Shown piece by piece: positions 6,148 through 10,833 of a stretch of DNA of 10,833 bases (the first letter of the stretch is position 1; each line of letters opens with the position of its first letter). A program made the translations under genes and the position numbers. The notes under the pieces are model-generated. The model did not search any database, was not told the origin of the DNA, and was given only the letters and a program-made list of their open reading frames with translations. Location: assembly GCA_964575235.1 (NCBI GenBank), contig CAZNQG010000114.1:1-10833 (forward strand). The letters run 5' to 3'. This DNA is from SM23-62 sp964575235. GTDB lineage: Bacteria > Bacteroidota > Bacteroidia > Bacteroidales > SM23-62.

Positions 6148-6507
6148 ATGGCTTTAACGAAAAGAGAAAGAAGGCAGAAAATCAGGCAGCGTATCCGGAA
6201 ACACATCAGCGGAACACCCGAAAGGCCCCGTATGACCGTTTTCCGGAGCAATAAGCAAATTTATGTTCAACTGGTCGATGATTTGAGCGGGGTAACCCTT
6301 GTTTCTGCATCTTCGAAGAATAAGGAAGTTGCCGACAAAAAAGGCATAAACAAGAGCGAGCAGGCAAAAATGGTCGGCAAACTGATCGCCGAAAAATCAC
6401 TCTCCAAGGGAATTAAAAGCGTGGTATTCGACCGGAACGGTTATCTGTACCACGGACGCGTTAAATTTCTGGCAGAGTCTGCCAGGGAAGGCGGACTTAA
6501 ATTTTAA
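6148..6507 (+). CDS. rplR: Large-subunit ribosomal protein L18 (uL18)
   Basis: The 119-residue protein has a basic N-terminus (MALTKRERRQKIRQRIRKHI), then 'G-T-P-E-R-P-R-M-T-V-F-R-S-N-K-x-I-Y-V-Q-L-V-D-D' at about residues 22-45. It ends with 'F-D-R-N-G-Y-L-Y-H-G-R-V-K-F-L-A-E-S-A-R-E-G-G-L-K-F', the diagnostic L18 C-terminus. L18 binds 5S rRNA with L5 in the central protuberance. Length matches the family (about 117-120). The 20-base spacer before the ATG contains no Shine-Dalgarno motif. Confidence 0.98.
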   Translation: MALTKRERRQKIRQRIRKHISGTPERPRMTVFRSNKQIYVQLVDDLSGVTLVSASSKNKEVADKKGINKSEQAKMVGKLIAEKSLSKGIKSVVFDRNGYLYHGRVKFLAESAREGGLKF

Positions 6508-6511
6508 GAAC

Positions 6512-7027
6512 ATGACAACAAGCATCAGAAGAGTAAAGACAAGCGACCTGGAACTGAAGGACCGGCTGGTTAGCATACAGCGGGTGACCAAAGTAACCAA
6601 AGGGGGAAGAACCTTCAGTTTCTCTGCCATCGTCGTGGTGGGCAACGAAGACGGGATCGTAGGCCATGGACTGGGCAAGGCGAATGAGGTTACGACCGCC
6701 ATTGCCAAAGGCATCGAGGACGCCAAGAAGAACCTGATTAAGGTGCCCATACACAAGGGAACCATACCGCATGAGCAGATGGCCAAGTACGGCGGTGCCT
6801 CCGTATTCCTTAAACCTGCCTCAGGCGGTACAGGTGTGAAGGCAGGCGGTGCCATGCGTGCCGTGCTGGAAAGCGTCGGGGTGAAGGACGTCCTGGCCAA
6901 ATCCAAAGGCTCCTCCAACCCGCACAATCTGGTAAAGGCCACCTTTAGGGCCCTGATGGAACTCAGGGATGCAAGCCTGGTGGCAGAACACAGGAATATG
7001 GCGATGGACAGGGTATTCAACGGTTAA
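6512..7027 (+). CDS. rpsE: Small-subunit ribosomal protein S5 (uS5)
   Basis: The 171-residue product carries the S5 N-terminal double-stranded-RNA-binding fold: 'R-V-T-K-V-T-K-G-G-R-T-F-S-F-S-A-I-V-V-V-G' at residues 24-44 and 'G-x-G-L-G-K-A-N-E-V' at 51-60. The C-terminal S5 domain follows: 'A-S-G-G-T-G-V-K-A-G-G-A-M-R-A-V-L-E' at 103-120 and 'S-N-P-H-N-L-V-K-A-T-F-R-A-L' at 135-148. S5 lines the mRNA entry channel with S3 and S4 and affects decoding fidelity. In other bacteria, spectinomycin-resistance changes map to the loop at about residues 20-30. The ATG is four bases after the rplR stop. Confidence 0.99.
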   Translation: MTTSIRRVKTSDLELKDRLVSIQRVTKVTKGGRTFSFSAIVVVGNEDGIVGHGLGKANEVTTAIAKGIEDAKKNLIKVPIHKGTIPHEQMAKYGGASVFLKPASGGTGVKAGGAMRAVLESVGVKDVLAKSKGSSNPHNLVKATFRALMELRDASLVAEHRNMAMDRVFNG

Positions 7028-7048
7028 GACCCCATAAGTGCATTGAAA

Positions 7049-7231
7049 ATGGCAAAAATAAGAGTAACACAGATACGAAGCAGGATCGGCAGTACTTCGA
7101 GGCAGAAGAAGACACTGGATGCCCTTGGACTGAGAAAGATGAACAAAACGGTTGAACTGAATGGGAGTCCCCAGGTCCTGGGAATGGTGAACAAGGTAAA
7201 ACACCTGGTCAGGGTGGAAGAAATCAAATAA
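7049..7231 (+). CDS. rpmD: Large-subunit ribosomal protein L30 (uL30)
   Basis: The 60-residue product from ATG 7049 reads MAKIRVTQIRSRIGSTSRQK, then 'T-L-D-A-L-G-L-R-K-M-N-K-T-V' and 'G-M-V-N-K-V-K-H-L-V-R-V'. This is the L30 ferredoxin-like fold and the normal bacterial length (about 58-60). A TTG two codons upstream (7043) is also in frame, but ATG gives the standard 'M-A-K-I' opening and is preferred. L30 is a 50S surface protein near 5S rRNA. It is absent from some bacterial lineages but present here in its usual slot between rpsE and rplO. Confidence 0.97.
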   Translation: MAKIRVTQIRSRIGSTSRQKKTLDALGLRKMNKTVELNGSPQVLGMVNKVKHLVRVEEIK

Positions 7232-7251
7232 GGATTTTCAAAAGACAAGAT

Positions 7252-7698
7252 ATGGATCTAAGTAATTTAAAACCGGCAGATGGTTCCGTAAATAAGGACA
7301 GAAGACTTGGAAGGGGACAGGGTTCCGGAAAAGGAGGCACGTCCACCCGAGGGCACAAGGGACAAAAATCCAGGTCCGGGTATTCCCGCGCCATCGGTTT
7401 CGAAGGGGGACAGATGCCCTTGCATCGCCGTGTGCCCAAGCATGGTTTCAAGAACTTCAACCGCAAGGAATACAAGGCGATCAACCTGTCCGTTCTCGAG
7501 GAACTGGCAGAGAAGAAAAAGCTAAAGAAGATTGATGTGCAGACGCTGGTGGACGCGGGACTGGTATCCGGTAAGGACCTGGTGAAGATCCTCGGCAACG
7601 GGAAACTAACCCATAAGCTGGATGTGCAGGCACACGCCTTCAGCGAGTCCGCCAGAAAAGCCATTGAATCACTCGAAGGTAGCATAGCAAAAATATAG
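7252..7698 (+). CDS. rplO: Large-subunit ribosomal protein L15 (uL15)
   Basis: The 148-residue product begins MDLSNLKPADGSV and then has the Gly/Lys/Arg-rich extended tail 'R-L-G-R-G-Q-G-S-G-K-G-G-T-S-T-R-G-H-K-G-Q-K-S-R' at about residues 18-41. 'F-E-G-G-Q-M-P-L-H-R-R-V-P-K-H-G-F' follows at 50-66, the L15 signature. The globular C-terminal domain covers about residues 75-148, with 'A-F-S-E-S-A-R-K-A-I-E' near the end. The tail threads through 23S rRNA, and L15 joins late in 50S assembly. The gene immediately precedes secY (four-base gap), as in most bacteria. Confidence 0.98.
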   Translation: MDLSNLKPADGSVNKDRRLGRGQGSGKGGTSTRGHKGQKSRSGYSRAIGFEGGQMPLHRRVPKHGFKNFNRKEYKAINLSVLEELAEKKKLKKIDVQTLVDAGLVSGKDLVKILGNGKLTHKLDVQAHAFSESARKAIESLEGSIAKI

Positions 7699-7702
7699 TT
7701 AC

Positions 7703-9046
7703 ATGAGGCAGTTTATTGAAACCATACGGAACATCTGGAGAATTGAAGATCTTCGCAAAAGGATCCTTTATACGCTGGGACTGCTGCTGGTCTACAGGCT
7801 CGGGTCTTTCATTACCCTGCCCGGAATCGACCCGACGCAACTTGCGGGACTGAAACAACAGACCTCCACCGGGGTCCTCGGCCTGCTGGACATGTTCTCT
7901 GGCGGTGCATTTTCGAATGCATCCGTCTTTGCGCTGGGTATCATGCCGTATATCTCCGCTTCCATTGTGGTTCAGCTGCTTGGAATTGCCGTGCCCTACT
8001 TCCAGCGTCTTCAGAAAGAAGGGGAGAGCGGCCGCCGCAAAATCAACCAGATCACCCGTTACCTTACGGTATTCATTCTCATCTTGCAGGGACCCAGTTA
8101 CCTGGTGAACCTGCACGCACAGATACCCGAGACGGCCTTTATCCTGAAGGGAGCATACTTCACCGTTTCATCCGTGATCATCCTGACCGCGGGAAGCATG
8201 TTTATCATGTGGCTGGGGGAACGTATCACGGACAGGGGCATCGGGAACGGCATCTCGCTGATCATCATGATCGGGATCATTGCCAGGCTTCCGTTCGCCA
8301 CGGTTGCGGAGTTCGGCGCCAGGCTGGAACAGCAGGGAGGCGGACTCGTTGCCTTCCTGGTGGAGGTCATGTTCCTGTTCGTCGTGTTCATGATGACCAT
8401 ACTGCTGGTCCAGGGAACCCGAAGGATCCCTGTGCAGTATGCCAAGCGGATCGTCGGCAACAAGCAATACGGGGGAGTGCGCCAGTACATACCCCTCAAG
8501 GTTAACGCAGCCGGTGTAATGCCGATCATTTTTGCACAGGCACTCATGTTTGTACCCATCACCATAGCCGGTTTCTCCAAATCGGAAGCGATAACGGGTT
8601 TTATTGCGGCTTTTGTGAATCCCTACGGCTTGTGGTATAACATTGTTTTTGCCGTAATGATCATTTTATTCACGTATTTCTATACGGCGGTGACCATCAA
8701 TCCGACCCAGATGGCTGAGGATATGAAACGGAACGGTGGGTTCATACCGGGCGTGAAACCCGGAAGGAAAACGGTCGAATTCCTGGATACCATCATGTCG
8801 AGGATCACCCTGCCCGGTTCCATATTTCTTGCATTTGTCGCCATACTGCCAACCTTCGCTCGCCTTGTGGGAGTGAATGCTCAATTCGCACAGTTTTACG
8901 GGGGAACATCCCTGCTGATACTGGTCGGAGTTGTCCTGGATACCCTTCAGCAGATCGAAAGCCACCTGCTGATGAGGCACTACGACGGGCTGATGAAATC
9001 CGGCCGGATAAAAGGCAGAGCGGGTGGAGCTGTATCTGCCATTTAG
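7703..9046 (+). CDS. secY: Protein translocase subunit SecY
   Basis: The 447-residue polytopic inner-membrane protein forms the channel of the SecYEG translocon, which exports or inserts nascent proteins. The N-terminus, 'I-W-R-I-E-D-L-R-K-R-I-L-Y-T-L-G-L-L', leads into transmembrane segment 1 and then 'Y-R-L-G-S-F-I-x-L-P-G-I-D'. The plug region 'G-L-L-D-M-F-S-G-G-A' and 'S-V-F-A-L-G-I-M-P-Y-I-S-A-S-I' follow. Other hallmarks are 'G-E-R-I-T-D-R-G-I-G-N-G-I-S-L' near residue 172, 'R-R-I-P-V-Q-Y-A-K-R' near 240 (cytosolic loop contacting SecA and the ribosome) and 'N-P-x-x-M-A-E-D-M-K-R-x-G-G-F-I-P-G' near 333. About ten hydrophobic segments can be counted. It follows rplO by four bases. No adk intervenes before map, unlike in many Firmicutes. 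Confidence 0.99.
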   Translation: MRQFIETIRNIWRIEDLRKRILYTLGLLLVYRLGSFITLPGIDPTQLAGLKQQTSTGVLGLLDMFSGGAFSNASVFALGIMPYISASIVVQLLGIAVPYFQRLQKEGESGRRKINQITRYLTVFILILQGPSYLVNLHAQIPETAFILKGAYFTVSSVIILTAGSMFIMWLGERITDRGIGNGISLIIMIGIIARLPFATVAEFGARLEQQGGGLVAFLVEVMFLFVVFMMTILLVQGTRRIPVQYAKRIVGNKQYGGVRQYIPLKVNAAGVMPIIFAQALMFVPITIAGFSKSEAITGFIAAFVNPYGLWYNIVFAVMIILFTYFYTAVTINPTQMAEDMKRNGGFIPGVKPGRKTVEFLDTIMSRITLPGSIFLAFVAILPTFARLVGVNAQFAQFYGGTSLLILVGVVLDTLQQIESHLLMRHYDGLMKSGRIKGRAGGAVSAI

Positions 9047-9066
9047 AGTCTGCTAAGCGTTCTTTG

Positions 9067-9837
9067 ATGATTTTGTTAAAAACAGAGGAGGAGATCGAAA
9101 AGCTGAGGGCCAGTAACCAACTGGTTTCCAGAACACTCGGAGAATTGGCAGGCATGATAAGACCCGGTATTACAACCCGGTCACTGGACAGGCGCGCAGA
9201 GGAGTTCATACGGGACCACGGAGGCATACCGGGTTTTCTCGGTTACAACGGGTTCCCGGCAACCCTCTGTACCAGCCTGAACGACGAGGTGGTGCACGGC
9301 ATACCTTCGGATTATGCCATGAAGGAAGGCGACATCATTTCAATCGATTGCGGCGTGAAGATGGAAGGATATTACGGCGACTCCGCCTATACCTTCGCCA
9401 TCGGGGATCCGGATCCCGCCTGGCTGAACCTGATGCTTACGACCAAACAGGCCCTTTTCAGAGGCATCGAGAAGGCAAGAAGGGGAAACCGGCTGGGCGA
9501 TATCGGGTATGCTATCCAGAGCCATGCCGAGCATGCCGGGTACTCGGTTGTCCGCGAAATGGTCGGGCACGGACTGGGGAAGAACCTGCACGAGGACCCC
9601 GAGGTACCCAATTTCGGGCACCGGGGATCAGGAATCAAGCTTAAGGCAGGAATGGTTTTTTGCATCGAGCCCATGGTCAACATGGGTGCCCGGTATATTC
9701 AGCAGGATATGGATGGATGGACCATCCGGACAAGAGACGGGAAGCCTTCAGCGCATTATGAACTTGCGATTGCAGTTACGAAAGGAGAACCGGATGTTCT
9801 CTCGACGTTCAAATACATAGAAGAAGTCATAAACTAA
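9067..9837 (+). CDS. map: Methionine aminopeptidase, type I
   Basis: This cytosolic metalloenzyme removes the initiator Met from nascent chains whose second residue is small. From ATG 9067 it has 256 residues. A TTG directly upstream at 9064 is in frame but less likely. All five metal ligands of the pita-bread fold are present: Asp94 (I-S-I-D-C-G-V), Asp105 (Y-Y-G-D-S-A-Y), His168 (M-V-G-H-G-L-G), Glu201 (C-I-E-P-M) and Glu232 (H-Y-E-L-A). The catalytic His77 lies in 'V-V-H-G-I-P'. Each ligand is three positions below its E. coli counterpart. There is no N-terminal zinc-finger extension, so this is the short type Ia form. It sits between secY and infA, the Bacteroidota-like order. Confidence 0.98.
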   Translation: MILLKTEEEIEKLRASNQLVSRTLGELAGMIRPGITTRSLDRRAEEFIRDHGGIPGFLGYNGFPATLCTSLNDEVVHGIPSDYAMKEGDIISIDCGVKMEGYYGDSAYTFAIGDPDPAWLNLMLTTKQALFRGIEKARRGNRLGDIGYAIQSHAEHAGYSVVREMVGHGLGKNLHEDPEVPNFGHRGSGIKLKAGMVFCIEPMVNMGARYIQQDMDGWTIRTRDGKPSAHYELAIAVTKGEPDVLSTFKYIEEVIN

Positions 9838-9847
9838 TTATCTAACA

Positions 9848-10066
9848 ATGGCTAAACAACCATCGATAGAGCAGGATGGAACCATTACCGAAGCCTTGTC
9901 CAACGCCATGTTCAGGGTAGAACTGGAGAACGGGCATGTGATTACGGCACATATCTCCGGTAAGATGCGGATGCATTACATCAAACTTTTACCGGGAGAC
10001 CGGGTCAAGGTGGAGATGTCACCCTATGACCTGACGAAGGGAAGAATAACATTCAGGTACAAATAA
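9848..10066 (+). CDS. infA: Translation initiation factor IF-1
   Basis: The 72-residue product is a single S1/OB-fold domain of the exact family length. It begins MAKQPSIEQDGTITEALSNA, continues 'M-F-R-V-E-L-E-N-G-H-V-I-T-A-H-I-S-G-K-M-R-M' at residues 21-42, and ends with 'G-D-R-V-K-V-E-M-S-P-Y-D-L-T-K-G-R-I-T-F-R' at 50-70. IF-1 occupies the 30S A site during initiation with IF-2 and IF-3. The gene is ten bases after map and twelve before rpmJ, so expression is coupled to the spc transcript. No Shine-Dalgarno motif precedes the ATG. Confidence 0.99.
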   Translation: MAKQPSIEQDGTITEALSNAMFRVELENGHVITAHISGKMRMHYIKLLPGDRVKVEMSPYDLTKGRITFRYK

Positions 10067-10078
10067 AACAACTCATTC

Positions 10079-10195
10079 ATGAAAGTACGAGCATCGGTGA
10101 AGAAGAGAACGGCTGATTGCAAGATCATCCGGAGGAAGGGGCGCCTTTACGTGATCAACAAAAAAAACCCGAAGTTTAAACAGCGTCAGGGATAA
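10079..10195 (+). CDS. rpmJ: Large-subunit ribosomal protein L36 (bL36), Cys-poor form
   Basis: This very short gene encodes 38 residues, MKVRASVKKRTADCKIIRRK followed by GRLYVINKKNPKFKQRQG, and a TAA stop. The opening 'M-K-V-R-A-S-V-K' and the ending 'N-P-K-F-K-Q-R-Q-G' are diagnostic of L36, and infA-rpmJ-rpsM is its usual place. The zinc-binding form has Cys11, Cys14, Cys27 and His33. Here these are Thr, Cys, Asn and Phe, so only Cys14 remains and zinc binding is not expected. L36 stabilises 23S rRNA near the base of the L7/L12 stalk. The candidate alpha-operon promoter begins within its last codons. Confidence 0.97.
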   Translation: MKVRASVKKRTADCKIIRRKGRLYVINKKNPKFKQRQG

Positions 10196-10208
10196 AATTG
10201 TATCTTTG
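10175..10208 (+). promoter_or_regulatory. Candidate Bacteroidota-type promoter for the alpha operon
   Basis: TATCTTTG at 10201-10208 matches the Bacteroidota -7 consensus TAnnTTTG exactly, and the next base is C. Upstream, TTTA at 10175-10178, inside the end of rpmJ, is one base from the -33 element TTTG. The 22-base gap is at the long end of the usual range. It lies in the largest gap of the window (40 bases). Initiation would fall near 10212, leaving an AT-rich leader of about 24 bases before rpsM. The consensus is established knowledge; use of this site is inferred. Confidence 0.65.
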
Positions 10209-10235
10209 CAAACCATTTTATAAGAAGATAAAAAC

Positions 10236-10619
10236 ATGGCTAGAATTGTAGGCGTCGACTTACCGAAAAACAAGCGAGGGGAGATAGGACTGACCTATAT
10301 CTTTGGCATCGGCAGGAGCACGGCCGGGAAGATACTCGATCAAGCAGGCATCGATCGGAATATTCAGGTAAAGGACTGGACGGACGACCAGCTCTCCAAG
10401 ATCCGGGCGATCATAAACGACAATTATAAGGTGGAAGGCGAATTGAGATCCTCCGTCCAGTTGAACATAAAGCGCCTGATGGATATCGGGAGCTACCGTG
10501 GAATCCGTCACCGGATCGGGCTCCCCGTGCGTGGTCAAAGCACGAAGAATAATGCAAGGACACGAAAGGGCAGAAGAAAAACGATCGCTAATAAGAAAAA
10601 AGCGGCAGCTAAGAAATAG
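10236..10619 (+). CDS. rpsM: Small-subunit ribosomal protein S13 (uS13)
   Basis: The 127-residue product starts MARIVGVDLPKNKRGEIGLT and continues 'Y-I-F-G-I-G-R-S-T-A' (helix-hairpin-helix region, residues 21-30). It has 'G-S-Y-R-G-I-R-H-R-I-G-L-P-V-R-G-Q-x-T-K-x-N-A-R-T-R-K-G' at 85-112, the S13 signature. The C-terminus is a Lys-rich tail. S13 sits in the 30S head, contacts P-site tRNA and forms a bridge with L5. It is the first gene after the predicted alpha-operon promoter. The ATG follows an A-rich leader (AAGAAGATAAAAAC) without a Shine-Dalgarno motif. Length is close to the 118-126 of relatives. Confidence 0.99.
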   Translation: MARIVGVDLPKNKRGEIGLTYIFGIGRSTAGKILDQAGIDRNIQVKDWTDDQLSKIRAIINDNYKVEGELRSSVQLNIKRLMDIGSYRGIRHRIGLPVRGQSTKNNARTRKGRRKTIANKKKAAAKK

Positions 10620-10621
10620 AG

Positions 10622-10833
10622 ATGGCAAAAAGAACAGGAGCATCCAGGAAAAGAACCGTCAGGGTTGAACCCACCGGCCAGGCACATATACACGCCTCTT
10701 TTAACAACATCATCATCAGTCTTACCAATAATTCGGGGCAGGTAATCTCTTGGTCCTCAGCGGGGAAAATGGGCTTCAAGGGATCCAAGAAAAACACGCC
10801 CTATGCAGCCCAGATGGCTGCACAGGATTGTTC
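10622..10833 (+). CDS. rpsK: Small-subunit ribosomal protein S11 (uS11), N-terminal part
   Basis: The frame opens two bases after the rpsM stop and runs off the window end, giving 70 of an expected 125-130 residues. It begins MAKRTGASRKRTVRVEPTGQ, then 'A-H-I-H-A-S-F-N-N-I-I-I-S-L-T-N-N-S-G-Q-V-I-S-W-S-S-A-G-K-M-G-F-K-G-S-K-K-N-T-P-Y-A-A-Q'. This is the S11 core with its 'F-N-N-x-I-x-x-x-T' strand. S11 lies in the 30S platform near the E site, with S7 and S18. The alpha-operon order predicts rpsD, rpoA and rplQ after it. The missing C-terminus is due to the window edge, not to a break in the gene. Confidence 0.98.
   Translation, partial: MAKRTGASRKRTVRVEPTGQAHIHASFNNIIISLTNNSGQVISWSSAGKMGFKGSKKNTPYAAQMAAQDC

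Noticed and set aside
6397..7020. A 207-codon open frame on the minus strand opposite rpsE
   Set aside because: It covers S5 almost exactly and has Ser/Leu/Pro-rich low-complexity translation. No independent start signal or spacing supports it.
9404..9417. Perfect 14-base palindrome GGGATCCGGATCCC in map
   Set aside because: It is in the middle of coding sequence (Gly-Asp-Pro-Asp-Pro region), has no loop or flanking extension, occurs once and has no T-run. It looks like a codon-level coincidence.
10196..10235. Possible transcription terminator between rpmJ and rpsM
   Set aside because: No GC-rich hairpin followed by a T-run is present. The only symmetry is a short TTTGCAAA. Read-through from the spc genes is therefore likely.
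10298..10305. Second TATCTTTG, inside rpsM
   Set aside because: It matches the -7 box but encodes the conserved Tyr-Ile-Phe of S13 and lies after the start of the gene it would serve.

Overview
This window is a continuous run of ribosomal-protein genes, all on the + strand, covering the 3' part of the S10 operon, the whole spc operon and the start of the alpha operon. It holds 25 genes, two of them cut by the window edges. The order is rplD(3' end)-rplW-rplB-rpsS-rplV-rpsC-rplP-rpmC-rpsQ | rplN-rplX-rplE-rpsN-rpsH-rplF-rplR-rpsE-rpmD-rplO-secY-map-infA-rpmJ | rpsM-rpsK(5' part). No stretch over 45 bases lacks a gene, and I see no tRNA, rRNA, mobile element, CRISPR array, repeat family or foreign-looking insert.

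The organism is most likely a member of Bacteroidota, probably Bacteroidales or a relative, with roughly balanced base composition (about half G+C by eye). Four things support this. The secY-map-infA-rpmJ-rpsM order lacks adk. Most start codons have A-rich upstream sequence and no Shine-Dalgarno motif. The only substantial promoter-like signal, just before rpsM, fits the Bacteroidota -7 box TAnnTTTG. Several proteins also look Bacteroidota-like from memory: the extended L22 N-terminus, DHPMGGGEGR in L2, and Cys-poor S14 and L36. Genus cannot be judged from this sequence alone.

Layout: positions 1-3596 carry the S10-operon genes: L4 tail, L23, L2, S19, L22, S3, L16, L29 and S17. Positions 3599-10195 carry the spc genes: L14, L24, L5, S14, S8, L6, L18, S5, L30, L15, the translocon subunit SecY, methionine aminopeptidase, IF-1 and L36. 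Positions 10236-10833 begin the alpha operon (S13, S11), where rpsD, rpoA and rplQ would be expected to follow. Gaps are 2-40 bases and one pair (rplX/rplE) overlaps by one base, so the genes up to rpmJ are probably co-transcribed. A second promoter probably feeds the alpha part.

Functionally, the products build both ribosomal subunits. Alongside them are the membrane channel for exported nascent chains (SecY), the enzyme that trims the initiator Met (Map) and an initiation factor (IF-1). All reading frames look intact. This is an ordinary, highly conserved housekeeping locus and I found no evidence of a new biological system. The observations worth a second look are regulatory details: the alpha-operon promoter, two isolated Shine-Dalgarno-like sites and one GTG start.
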